In this document: positions 27,426 through 35,809 of the stretch, one piece after another
How positions within the stretch are numbered: the stretch's first letter is position 1
How the letters are laid out: every line of letters begins with the position of its first letter
DNA from: Alkaliphilus hydrothermalis
GTDB lineage: Bacteria; Bacillota; Clostridia; Peptostreptococcales; Natronincolaceae
Direction: 5' to 3'
Length of the DNA stretch: 64,000 nt
Assembly (NCBI RefSeq): GCF_016908555.1
Contig: NZ_JAFBEE010000001.1
Span: forward strand, 1-64,000
Made by a program: the position numbers and the translations under genes
Notes under the pieces: generated by a model
Database searches by the model: none
The model's input: the letters and a program-made list of their open reading frames with translations, nothing else
What the model was told of the DNA's origin: nothing

Positions 27426-28724
27426 ATGTTGTTCTACCTAACAATATTTATCAGTACATTTTTTTCTGTATACCACTTAATCAGCTCCCTAAAATTTGCC
27501 GACAGAAGGGTTTTGTATGAAGTTCAAGAAAGAGGAATCACTATACTAGTCCCCTGTTATAATGAATCCCCAATACTGAAGTATACAATTGATGGTTTGT
27601 TAAATATTGATTACAAGCACTTTGAAGTAATGATTATTAATGATGGGTCAAATGATGATTCTTTTGAAGTATTAGTGGATTTGCTTGATTTAGTCTTGTG
27701 GGAAGGAGAAAGTTTTACGCTGTTATCAGATGAAGTCAAGTTAGAGGTAAAGGGAAAATATAGATCGAAGACCCATCCATTCATCTATGTGATAGACAAA
27801 AGCAATAGCGGGAAGGCAAAGAGTTTGAATGTAGGAACCTATTATGCTAAAAATGATTTAATCGTTACTATGGATGCTGACTGTGTATTGGATAAAAAGG
27901 CTTTAAATAATATGAACGCCACCTTTGACGATGAGGATGTCATTGCATCTGGAGGGGTAGTTCATATTATGCAAATGTTTAAATTGGATCAAAAGGTCAG
28001 CATAATAGTATTGTTGCAGGCATTGGACTACATTAAAGGTTTTTATGTTTATAAAGCTTCTCTTGCCTACAATGATGCCTTAAGTATTATCTCAGGGGCA
28101 TTTGGTGTGTTTAGGAAAGGGATCATTTTAGAGTTGGGGGGATTTAAGGCTGGTTTGGGGGAAGACATAGATATCACATTAAGGGTACAAGAGTATGCGA
28201 AGGAAAACAATAAAAAAGTATTATTTAATAAGAATGCTATTTGTTATACAGAATGCCCAGAAAGTATTAAAGAATTAGTTGGGCAAAGAGTTAGATGGCA
28301 AAAAGGCTTTATTGATGCTCTTTTGAATAACAGTATTTTCTTATTTAAGAATATTTTTTGCAATAATGTGTGTTTCTATATTATTATAGATGCTTTATTG
28401 AGTAATTCCTTTGCTACTGTAGTTTTTATTATTAATATTATTTTGATATGTACTAAGATAGCCTATGGATATTCATTGTACGTTTTAATTTACTATTTAA
28501 CTACTTTATTATTTAATGTAATTAGTTCAGTGATTGCCATTAAGTGTGCTAAGAGGAACATACCACAACTAAAAACAAAACCCCTCTATTTAATGATATT
28601 TTATGACTTGGTGTTTTTTCAATTACTAAGAATATACTTCTTCTTTAAAGGAACAGCTACCTATTATTATGACAACAAACACTGGCATAAGGTCGTTAGA
28701 ACAAATCATTCCTATAGGGTGTAG
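27426..28724 (+). CDS. Processive family 2 glycosyltransferase, membrane-bound
   Basis: An N-terminal helix is followed by a GT2 domain. It shows VPCYNESPILKYTIDG and IINDGSNDD, the metal-binding TMDADC motif, GEDIDITLRV for the acceptor aspartate, and QRVRW, the QxxRW motif of processive synthases such as those for cellulose, hyaluronan and poly-N-acetylglucosamine. Several membrane helices follow. It starts four bases after the GH16 stop. It should polymerise and export a beta-linked glycan; the sugar is not determined by the sequence, although the linked GH16 hints at glucan and the deacetylase-like gene at an N-acetyl sugar. Confidence 0.9.
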   Translation: MLFYLTIFISTFFSVYHLISSLKFADRRVLYEVQERGITILVPCYNESPILKYTIDGLLNIDYKHFEVMIINDGSNDDSFEVLVDLLDLVLWEGESFTLLSDEVKLEVKGKYRSKTHPFIYVIDKSNSGKAKSLNVGTYYAKNDLIVTMDADCVLDKKALNNMNATFDDEDVIASGGVVHIMQMFKLDQKVSIIVLLQALDYIKGFYVYKASLAYNDALSIISGAFGVFRKGIILELGGFKAGLGEDIDITLRVQEYAKENNKKVLFNKNAICYTECPESIKELVGQRVRWQKGFIDALLNNSIFLFKNIFCNNVCFYIIIDALLSNSFATVVFIINIILICTKIAYGYSLYVLIYYLTTLLFNVISSVIAIKCAKRNIPQLKTKPLYLMIFYDLVFFQLLRIYFFFKGTATYYYDNKHWHKVVRTNHSYRV

Positions 28725-28743
28725 GGGAGTGGAGGTAAAGTCC

Positions 28744-29442
28744 GTGGAAAAACATGAAAAGGTATATCGCCATGAAATTAAGTACTTCATTCATAAAAGG
28801 CAAGCAGCTGAACTAAGGTTTTTTTTAAAAAGCAATACGACATTAGACTCAAATGGAGATGAAACTGGCTCCTATTGGATTCGAAGTCTGTACTTTGATA
28901 CACTAGATAATCGAGATTACTATGAGAAGATGATGGGACACAATATTAGAAAAAAAATACGACTAAGGATTTATGAGCAAAACACACCTACAGTAAAGTT
29001 GGAGATAAAGAATAAGTATAATAACTATACTTTAAAAGAATCTGCCACAATCTCGAAGGAAGTTGCATTGGCCCTGATCCAAGGGGAGTCAAATAAATTA
29101 TTGAGGTACAAAAACAGTACTTGTAATAAAGTGTTTGCCCTTATGCATTCAAATTTATACCGTCCAATCGTGACTGTTGACTATGAGCGGGAAGCATTTC
29201 TATATAATATTCAAAATATTCGATTAACAATAGATAAAAATATCAGGGCTTCCTGTGATTATGATGTTTTTTTTGGTGATGAACAATGTATGATACCAGT
29301 GATTAACGAAGGTATTTATGTGTTGGAGATAAAATATGACCATGTGTTACCGCCTTTTTTGCAGAAAGTACTATCTACCTTTCAAATACAGAGGTCTCAG
29401 GTCAGCAAATATTGCTTAGGACGAAACATTCTTGGGAAATAA
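28744..29442 (+). CDS. VTC-domain protein (putative polyphosphate polymerase-like tunnel enzyme)
   Basis: The 232-residue product matches the VTC catalytic domain: YRHEIKYFIHKR at the start, RSLYFDT, KKIRLRIY, KLEIKNKYNNYTLKES, and VLEIKYDHVLPPFLQK near the end. The alternating acidic and basic residues suit a triphosphate tunnel. In yeast, VTC4 makes polyphosphate from ATP; the bacterial homologues are much less studied. An ATG at 28669 overlaps the upstream gene, but GGAGG eight bases before the GTG at 28744 marks the start. It is followed by a DUF4956 gene, a pairing known from many bacteria. Confidence 0.88.
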   Translation: MEKHEKVYRHEIKYFIHKRQAAELRFFLKSNTTLDSNGDETGSYWIRSLYFDTLDNRDYYEKMMGHNIRKKIRLRIYEQNTPTVKLEIKNKYNNYTLKESATISKEVALALIQGESNKLLRYKNSTCNKVFALMHSNLYRPIVTVDYEREAFLYNIQNIRLTIDKNIRASCDYDVFFGDEQCMIPVINEGIYVLEIKYDHVLPPFLQKVLSTFQIQRSQVSKYCLGRNILGK

Positions 29443-29454
29443 GGAGGAGGTTGA

Positions 29455-30144
29455 ATGAAAAAAGTAATGGATCAGCTCATGGAGCAGGAGATTTTATTTA
29501 CTTTATTTGGAGGAACAGACTTTTTTACAATGGAAAAAATTATTTTTAATCTAGTCGTAGCAACTCTTTTAGGGCTCTTTATATATTTTGTATATAAAAA
29601 GACTTTTTCAGGAGTCATGTACTCCCAAAATTTTAATGTTACTATTGTAATGATTTGTATAATAACAGCTATTGTCATGATGCTAATAGGAAAAAATTTG
29701 TCTCTCTCACTTGGTCTAGTTGGTTCTCTTTCCATCATTCGTTTTCGGACCACCATCAAAGACCCTCGGGATATTGGATTTATATTTTGGGCTATTACAG
29801 TGGGGCTGGCAGCAGGGACAAATGAGTTTATAGTGGCGATTATTGGAAGTATCATCATTGCACTAATACTATTTATCTTTAATCGAGTAATTTATATGGA
29901 TTATTGTTATTTATTGGTTTTAAAGGGGACTGAAATAGAAGCTAAAGAGATTGGAAGGATTTTAAAAGAGTACAAAATTCCCTTTAAACTGAAAATGAAA
30001 AATACCAATAGCCTTTTTATGGAAACTACTTATGAAATTTCTTTAAAATCAGTTTCGGAGGATACTGTCATCAAAACCTTTAGAGGACTTGAAGGAATAG
30101 AGGAGGTACATATTGTTAACTACAATGGAGAGGTCAGTGGATAG
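29455..30144 (+). CDS. DUF4956 membrane protein
   Basis: A 229-residue protein with an amphipathic start and about four to five membrane helices (LVVATLLGLFIYFVY, VTIVMICIITAIVMMLIG and EFIVAIIGSIIIALILFIF). The family hallmark SIIRFRTTIKDPRDIGFIFW lies between helices. A soluble C-terminal domain follows. DUF4956 genes are usually beside VTC-domain genes, as here, 12 bases apart. It may be a membrane partner or channel for the VTC protein; that role is inferred. Confidence 0.88.
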   Translation: MKKVMDQLMEQEILFTLFGGTDFFTMEKIIFNLVVATLLGLFIYFVYKKTFSGVMYSQNFNVTIVMICIITAIVMMLIGKNLSLSLGLVGSLSIIRFRTTIKDPRDIGFIFWAITVGLAAGTNEFIVAIIGSIIIALILFIFNRVIYMDYCYLLVLKGTEIEAKEIGRILKEYKIPFKLKMKNTNSLFMETTYEISLKSVSEDTVIKTFRGLEGIEEVHIVNYNGEVSG

Positions 30145-30162
30145 GAATAAGAGGAGGGAAGA

Positions 30163-32580
30163 ATGAAGGGAGTAAGTAGAATTGCTTTTGTAGTTGTTTT
30201 GCTAATGGTTATCATATTTTTAGGTTTTAAGGAGCATATCCAACCTTATTTTGCAAATAAAAAACCTATGGCGTACCCATTGGTGATCAATGAGGTGATG
30301 GTTAAAAATAGAAATAGTATCAGGGATGATGATGGGGATTTTGAGGGATGGATTGAGCTCTACAATCATGGAGATGAAGCCATAAATCTACAGGGATTTG
30401 GATTGTCTAAAGATTCGAAGAATCACTTTATGTGGCGGTTTGGTAATCAGGTGATTGAACCTAAATCATTTTGTGTTGTATGGACATCAGGTAAGGATAT
30501 GAATGTAACTGGAGATTCATTGCATACAAATTTTAAATTGAAAACTGGAGACAAAGTAATGATTCTAACAGCCCCGGACGAAGAGTGGAAGGACATTTTT
30601 TTACTTGAGAAGATGGAGGAGAATAGCTCTTATGGTAGAAGTCCAGATGGAGATTCTACTTTTTATGGATTTGATGGAGGAACACCAGGTAAACCAAATA
30701 CATTGACACCACTAGTACAGGGCCCCAGTACAAAGAGACTAGAAGCACCTGTTTTCTCCCATGATTCAGGTTTTTATCCTGAAGGTCTGTATTTAACCAT
30801 CGAGTCCACAGAGATCGATAGTGAAATCTACTATACATTAGATGGTTCAACTCCGACAGAAAAATCATTGAAATACAAAGGGAAGATTTTAATATCCCCT
30901 AAAGGAAAGGAAGCAACCATCATTCGGGCAAAGACAGTTAGACAAGGGTACCCAGATAGTGATGTTAATACCCAAAGTTATTTTGTGGGAGCGTATTTTA
31001 CAAAAGGCTTTAATATGCCTATTATATCTTTGGTGACAGATCCAAAAAATTTATTTGATTATGAACAAGGGATTTACGTAGCAGGTCGAATATTAGATCA
31101 ATGGAAAACAGCAAATCCCAATGAGAGAATCACCTCCAATACTCCTGCCAATTATAATCAAAGGGGGAAATTGTGGGAAAGAGAAGCTTGTATGGAGTTG
31201 TTTGAGGAGGATGGGATAGTAGCTGTGAAACAAAATATCGGTATCCGAACCCATGGGGGATATTCAAGGGCAGGTGAACTAAAGTCCTTATCCTTATTTG
31301 CTCGAAGTAATTATGATGAAGAAAATTATTTTTCTTATGATTTTTTCAGTAATATTATTGGGAAAACACCCAGTAGTCAGGAAAGAAAAAAAGTCTCACG
31401 GATCTTACTTAGAACCTCAGCCACTGATCGTAGATTTACGTTATTTAGGGATGCGCTTATTCAAAGTTTAATACCTAAATCAATCAATCTAGATCGACAA
31501 GAGTCTAGACCGTGTATCGTATATATTAATGGAGAGTACTACGGCATTCATAATATTAGAGAAGCTTATGATAAGGATTATATCAGACGGTATTATGATA
31601 TAGACGAGGCGGATGTGGTGATCATCAGTAACCCCACTGGGGATGCAGGTGTGGAAATGCAATCGGGCTATGTGGGGGATGAAATGCATTATAACAGAAT
31701 GATTAATTATGTAAAGGAACATAGTTTGAATGTAGAAGAAGCCTATAATTTTATCAAGACACAAATGGATATAGATAATTTCATTGAATATTGTGTACTT
31801 CAGATTTACTGTGATAATCGAGATTGGCCAGGAAATAATGTTAAGGTATGGCGAAAAAGAACAGATGCTTATGAGGAAGATTCAGTCCAAGGCCATGATG
31901 GTAGGTGGCGTTGGATGGTCTTTGATTTAGATTATGGCTTTGGTTTGTATCAAGGGGTGGATGCAGCCAGTAACAATTCCATCAAGCAGGCAACTGAGGT
32001 AAATGGTCCCGATTGGCCTAATCCTCCATGGTCTACTCTATTGTTGCGTTCCTTATTAAGGAACGAAGATTTTAAGAATCAGTTTATTAATAGATTTGCT
32101 GATAGACTTAATGAAGATTTTTTACCAGCTAATGTGGTGGGAAAGATAGAAATTATGGAGAATATTTATGAGCCCAGTATCAAAGATCATATCATTAGGT
32201 GGAACTTACACAATCAAGATGTGAGGAGCTGGAAAGAAGAAGTATCTGTATTAAAGAGCTTTGCAAGGAAAAGACCTAATTATCTACGACAGCATATTGT
32301 GGATTATTTTAATCTAGAAGGAACTGCCAGTATAAAAATAGAGATAGACCAAGGGGGCACTGTAAAGGTGAATTCCATTGAAGTACAAGATACTGAGGGT
32401 CCTTGGGAAGGGATTTATTTTAAGGATATCCCTATAAAAGTTGAAGCTATACCAAAATCTGGATATAGGTTTGTAGGTTGGAGAAGAGAAATGATAAGTA
32501 GGGACGCAGTCATTGCTATAAATCTGTCTAAGAATTTATACATAAAAGCAGTTTTTCTAGAAGAACGAGATGGTGAATAA
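30163..32580 (+). CDS. Secreted or anchored CotH-type kinase with lamin-tail and beta-repeat domains
   Basis: An N-terminal membrane segment (IAFVVVLLMVIIFLGF) is followed by a lamin-tail-like domain (LVINEVMVKNRNSIRDDDGD, GWIELYN) and a CHB_HEX_C-like segment (IYYTLDGSTPTEKS). A CotH kinase domain spans roughly 290-650, with IGIRTHGGYSRAG, YINGEYYGIHNIREAYD, NRDWPGNNVKVW and the metal-binding DLDYGFG. The C-terminus resembles a bacterial beta-repeat (GYRFVGW). CotH proteins are atypical kinases known from spore coats. At 805 residues this is a long, multi-domain form. It probably phosphorylates an extracellular protein or polymer. Confidence 0.88.
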   Translation: MKGVSRIAFVVVLLMVIIFLGFKEHIQPYFANKKPMAYPLVINEVMVKNRNSIRDDDGDFEGWIELYNHGDEAINLQGFGLSKDSKNHFMWRFGNQVIEPKSFCVVWTSGKDMNVTGDSLHTNFKLKTGDKVMILTAPDEEWKDIFLLEKMEENSSYGRSPDGDSTFYGFDGGTPGKPNTLTPLVQGPSTKRLEAPVFSHDSGFYPEGLYLTIESTEIDSEIYYTLDGSTPTEKSLKYKGKILISPKGKEATIIRAKTVRQGYPDSDVNTQSYFVGAYFTKGFNMPIISLVTDPKNLFDYEQGIYVAGRILDQWKTANPNERITSNTPANYNQRGKLWEREACMELFEEDGIVAVKQNIGIRTHGGYSRAGELKSLSLFARSNYDEENYFSYDFFSNIIGKTPSSQERKKVSRILLRTSATDRRFTLFRDALIQSLIPKSINLDRQESRPCIVYINGEYYGIHNIREAYDKDYIRRYYDIDEADVVIISNPTGDAGVEMQSGYVGDEMHYNRMINYVKEHSLNVEEAYNFIKTQMDIDNFIEYCVLQIYCDNRDWPGNNVKVWRKRTDAYEEDSVQGHDGRWRWMVFDLDYGFGLYQGVDAASNNSIKQATEVNGPDWPNPPWSTLLLRSLLRNEDFKNQFINRFADRLNEDFLPANVVGKIEIMENIYEPSIKDHIIRWNLHNQDVRSWKEEVSVLKSFARKRPNYLRQHIVDYFNLEGTASIKIEIDQGGTVKVNSIEVQDTEGPWEGIYFKDIPIKVEAIPKSGYRFVGWRREMISRDAVIAINLSKNLYIKAVFLEERDGE

Positions 32581-32613
32581 AGTAGTAGTGGAAAGAGTTG
32601 AAGGTAATAGGAG

Positions 32614-33462
32614 TTGATTAATATTAAAATAAATACTAGATTAATTACTTTATCTCTATTAATTTCAATTTTTATGTATCCTAAGACAATAAGTTTGGTG
32701 GCGTATACTGCTAAAAATATATATATTGCCCACAAATTAAGTAGCAATCAAAGTATGGAGATTAGTAGAATTGAGGGGCAGAACAGTAATATAACTGAGA
32801 AATCGGATAAAATAAAAGTTGTAGTGATGTTCGATGGTGGATGGAAAAGTGTATTTACAGAGGCTTATGAAATCATGAGGCAATATCATTTGCAGGGAAG
32901 TGTGTCAGTGATTCCATCACAGGTTGATAAGGAGGGATTTTTATCCTATGGAGAATTAGCAGAATTATACTTACATCAATGGGACCTGCTGAATCATTCT
33001 TTTTCCCATGATGAGAAGCACATTGACAAGAGCTATGAACTTCTTTCAGATTTTAACAAGGCAAGGGAGTGGATGAAGAATAGATTTATTGGGAGAAATA
33101 AAGATAATGTGGTTGTCCCCTTTGGTGAAATCAATCCCTATTTATTAAAACTACTTGAGGCCCATGGGTATAGTAGCTTAAGGACATCAGATAATGTAAT
33201 TATACTAGATAAGAATAAATATCACTATTTTCCTGTTAACATATTAAATTTGACCAATCCTATAGGGGTAGAAGATGTTGAAAATTTTCTAAAAGAATCA
33301 TTAGTAGATTCAAGAAATGTAATTTTAATATTTAATAAGATTGGCAATAAAGATAATGGGCTTGGAATGACATATAGTAAAGCGGGTTTTGAGGAAGTTA
33401 TTAAATTACTTGATAAAATAGGCGATAACTTTCACATAGTAACCTATTCAGAATTATTTTAG
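32614..33462 (+). CDS. Polysaccharide deacetylase-like protein with an altered first motif
   Basis: A hydrophobic N-terminus (LITLSLLISIFMYPKTISLV) is followed by a NodB-like fold. The first motif reads MFDGG at residues 72-76 where TFDDG is usual, so a metal-binding aspartate is replaced by glycine. The second motif NHSFSHD keeps both histidines. The protein may be a divergent enzyme or a non-catalytic glycan binder. The TTG start is behind AAGGTAATAGGAG. It closes the GH16/GT2/VTC/DUF4956/CotH operon. Its original terminator was split by the downstream insertion sequence. Confidence 0.78.
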   Translation: MINIKINTRLITLSLLISIFMYPKTISLVAYTAKNIYIAHKLSSNQSMEISRIEGQNSNITEKSDKIKVVVMFDGGWKSVFTEAYEIMRQYHLQGSVSVIPSQVDKEGFLSYGELAELYLHQWDLLNHSFSHDEKHIDKSYELLSDFNKAREWMKNRFIGRNKDNVVVPFGEINPYLLKLLEAHGYSSLRTSDNVIILDKNKYHYFPVNILNLTNPIGVEDVENFLKESLVDSRNVILIFNKIGNKDNGLGMTYSKAGFEEVIKLLDKIGDNFHIVTYSELF

Positions 33463-33511
33463 AACACCTTTTATTAATAGAATCCTATAGAATCTGACAT
33501 TATGTGAAAAA

Positions 33512-33523
33512 TAGCACCTTTGG
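33512..33523 (+). other. Left half of a terminator hairpin split by the insertion sequence
   Basis: The flank AAAAATAGCACC followed by TTTGG is complementary to the flank GGTGCTATTTTTTT at 35180-35193. Joined without the element, they form a 12-pair hairpin with loop TTTG and a T-run. The bases CTTTGG at 33518-33523 and 35175-35180 are repeated on both sides of the element. Confidence 0.8.
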
Positions 33524-33561
33524 GTCAATGTCATTAAGTTAGTGTAGTAATGAAAAATCTT

Positions 33562-33603
33562 AAAGAGCCATCAATGAGTAGAACACCTCATTGATGGCTC
33601 TTT
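33562..33603 (-). terminator. Terminator inside the left end of the insertion sequence
   Basis: AAAGAGCCATCAATGAG pairs perfectly with CTCATTGATGGCTCTTT across TAGAACAC. It lies downstream of the transposase gene on the minus strand and would also stop plus-strand transcripts entering from the deacetylase-like gene. Confidence 0.8.
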
Positions 33604-33692
33604 GCCTATGATAAATAATAATTATTACTATTTTTGAGCATGGCAAACAAACAGATGATTATCTGTTAAAAATATTTGACCTATTGTAAAAT

Positions 33693-35006
33693 TTAAGCTA
33701 CTCTATAATTGAAGCTTACAAAAGTCCTGAACTTAATTTTTCTAGGGTGTGTGCGACCTTGTCTGATTGGTAAAATATACTTTTGTATAAGAGCTTCAAC
33801 ATCGGGTGGATGTGCATTCTCAAGTGTTTTGAAGAAGTGTATACAGATTGACATAGCCATGGAAAAATTAACTTGGTAGCTATGTTCTCTTGATTTCTGA
33901 TGAATCACTACGTGCAAGGTGATGATTTCACAGAAGTTATACATAACCATTCTTGCAAATACTTCTTGGATAATGCACTCCATTTTTTTTGAGTGCAAAT
34001 TAGTAAGACCGAGTGTATGTTTAAGCTCGCGAAAAGAAGTTTCAACTCCCCAACGCATGCGATAAATTTCTCGAATTTCTCCAAGTCCAAAAACTTCGGA
34101 TTCCAAGTTTGTAATGAAAGTTTGATAAGAGTTTTCGGCTATTTTTACGCGAACAACACGAAAGGTCATTGGGTAATATAGTTGCTCTGAATCAAGGTAA
34201 TCAAAAGTAGAATTATTAGGCATAAACTTATAAATATCTGGTCTAGCTTTAATTGCATTGGTTTGCTTACGTGTTAGTACACGAGATACTTGTTGGTCAA
34301 ATTCACCTGCCTCAGGTAGGGCTAGGCTTGAAATAATACCTTTACTATTAATGTCTTTGACTCTAATAAGGAATTTCCAACCTTTTCTTTCAACATGGGC
34401 AAAAACGTTGTAACTTTCATAGCCCCGATCAGCAATGATAAGTACATTTTCATCATCAAGTGTCGATTTATCAACCATGTCGTTTAGAGCCTTAAATTCA
34501 TTTTGCTTTCTACCAGGTTGAACGCAAGCATCAAGGTATATTTTGTTACACAAATCATACATAACATTAAGATGGAGCAAGTTAAAACCCTTGCTGTTAG
34601 GAGTAGATTGAAAGTAAGTTTGCTTGTTAGTTGGATCGTGAGGAATATGCAAATCTGATCCATCTACTGCAACGAGTCGGTATCCTTGATAAGTTTTGTC
34701 ATTCCTAAAGGAATGCGTAAACTGATGTAAAAGAAATTGAAATGCTTTAGGAAGAAGTTTGTCTCTTTGCTGAACAAATGCAGACGAGGTAGCTATATCA
34801 GGGTTGAAATTAAAATATTGCATAAGTTCTCTATTGATACTGCCACCACCCATAGAAAGGATAATCTTAATAATATCATCAAACAAGAATTTTCGGTTTC
34901 GTGTAAAATCCTTGTAGGGATTTCTAACGAATTCTTCCTTTCGAGATGACATATCATCAATGATTGACATCAGTTTTTTCTTAACAGATAACGAATAATT
35001 AGCCAT
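33693..35006 (-). CDS. IS4-family DDE transposase
   Basis: The 437-residue transposase has the DDE triad context: LVAVDGSDLHIP for the first aspartate, VLIIADRGYES for the second, and YRMRWGVETSFRELKHTLGL, which is the IS4 signature Y-x2-R-x3-E-x6-K with the catalytic glutamate. It catalyses cut-and-paste movement of the element that encodes it. AGGAGG lies seven bases before the ATG. The frame is intact, with no stop or frameshift. Confidence 0.95.
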   Translation of the reverse strand: MANYSLSVKKKLMSIIDDMSSRKEEFVRNPYKDFTRNRKFLFDDIIKIILSMGGGSINRELMQYFNFNPDIATSSAFVQQRDKLLPKAFQFLLHQFTHSFRNDKTYQGYRLVAVDGSDLHIPHDPTNKQTYFQSTPNSKGFNLLHLNVMYDLCNKIYLDACVQPGRKQNEFKALNDMVDKSTLDDENVLIIADRGYESYNVFAHVERKGWKFLIRVKDINSKGIISSLALPEAGEFDQQVSRVLTRKQTNAIKARPDIYKFMPNNSTFDYLDSEQLYYPMTFRVVRVKIAENSYQTFITNLESEVFGLGEIREIYRMRWGVETSFRELKHTLGLTNLHSKKMECIIQEVFARMVMYNFCEIITLHVVIHQKSREHSYQVNFSMAMSICIHFFKTLENAHPPDVEALIQKYILPIRQGRTHPRKIKFRTFVSFNYRVA

Positions 35007-35096
35007 ATCGTAGCCTCCTAAAAAATATTTTCATTTAAGGGGCTACGCCTCATGTTTCATCCTATTTGTCAAGGTTTTTTTGCAAAAATAAGTAAA

Positions 35097-35134
35097 AAAA
35101 AACAGGTGTATGATTTCTCATACTCCTGTTTTTT
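35097..35134. terminator. Terminator inside the right end of the insertion sequence
   Basis: AAAAAACAGG-T-GTATGA pairs with TCATAC-T-CCTGTTTTTT around TTTC. It lies between the right inverted repeat and the transposase start. It would block outside minus-strand transcription from reaching the transposase. Confidence 0.8.
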
Positions 35135-35183
35135 GAGTTGAAAATTGTTTGTTTCTTAACTTAATGACATTGACCTTTGGGTG

Positions 35184-35330
35184 CTATTTTTTTAGGTCCT
35201 CTGCAATTTGTCTCATACAGTGAACTAGCGTATTAATATCTCTATGTCTATTAATACAGGCACAGCATTTTCCGTGATTTTCACAATCGGTTTTTGGGCA
35301 AGTGCACTTGTCTGAATTACATTGTGGCAT
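35184..35330 (-). CDS. Small cysteine-rich cytosolic protein (DUF6485-like)
   Basis: A 48-residue protein with eight cysteines: MPQCNSDKCTCPKTDCENHG followed by KCCACINRHR and ending QIAEDLKK. The C-x4-C-x-C and KCCAC arrangement suits a small metal-binding fold, and the pattern recalls the DUF6485 family common in Clostridia; that family call is from memory. GGGGGA precedes the ATG at good spacing. Its stop codon is inside the terminator stem that the insertion sequence split, so the element inserted 10 bases beyond the gene without damaging it. Confidence 0.75.
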   Translation of the reverse strand: MPQCNSDKCTCPKTDCENHGKCCACINRHRDINTLVHCMRQIAEDLKK

Positions 35331-35532
35331 TTTACAGTCCCCCTTTTAAAGTCTATAAAATTTATTTTATCACATCTAGCCTCATTAGGGCTATAGATCT
35401 TATAAATATAACTTAAAAAAGTTAAATCAGTTTGATAAAACACTGGAGGATGTGGGAAATTGGAGTCTCAAGTTAAAATACAAAAAATAAAATAATTCAT
35501 CTGTTAGACATAATAATGAATCTTAAAGAAGG

Positions 35533-35560
35533 GAATATTAAAGCTAAAGAAAGCATATTA
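35533..35560 (+). promoter_or_regulatory. Forespore (sigma-G-like) promoter candidate for the DUF1657 gene
   Basis: GAATA at 35533-35537 and CATATTA at 35554-35560, 16 bases apart, resemble the sigma-G elements GHATR and CATNHTA. The start codon is 26 bases downstream. Forespore expression fits the spoVA-linked neighbourhood. Confidence 0.45.
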
Positions 35561-35585
35561 GCAGATGATGATAGGAGGGAAATGT

Positions 35586-35792
35586 ATGACTGTAGCATCA
35601 AGAGTAAAAACAACAGTAGCTTCCCTAAAAAGTGCAGAGGCTACGATTAAAAATTATGCATTGTATCACCCGGACCCTAATGTAAAAAAGGTATTTAATG
35701 ATTGTCATGGCAAAATGAAAATTATGACGGATGAGATGGAAAAGCGACTAAAAGAAATAGAACTGGCAGAACCTCAATTTAAAGGTTTTTAA
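35586..35792 (+). CDS. DUF1657 small protein
   Basis: The protein of about 68 residues begins MTVASRVKTTVASLKSAEAT and contains NYALYHPDPNVKKVFNDCHG and EPQFKGF. DUF1657 proteins occur in spore-formers beside spoVA genes. A second DUF1657 gene lies on the other strand at 36955. The in-frame ATG at 35565 is rejected because GGAGGG lies six bases before 35586. A DUF421 gene follows after 17 bases. Confidence 0.88.
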   Translation: MTVASRVKTTVASLKSAEATIKNYALYHPDPNVKKVFNDCHGKMKIMTDEMEKRLKEIELAEPQFKGF

Positions 35793-35809
35793 GAGTGGGA
35801 GGGATTTAA

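Larger units (their letters stand above)
33524..35174 (-). mobile_element. IS4-family insertion sequence, complete
   Basis: The 1651-base element is bounded by inverted repeats GTCAATGTCATTAAGTTA (33524-33541) and its complement (35157-35174), perfect over 18 bases. CTTTGG flanks both ends, the likely target duplication, although the palindromic target makes its exact length ambiguous. It carries one intact transposase gene on the minus strand. A terminator-like hairpin lies inside each end. It appears complete and could be active. Confidence 0.92.
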
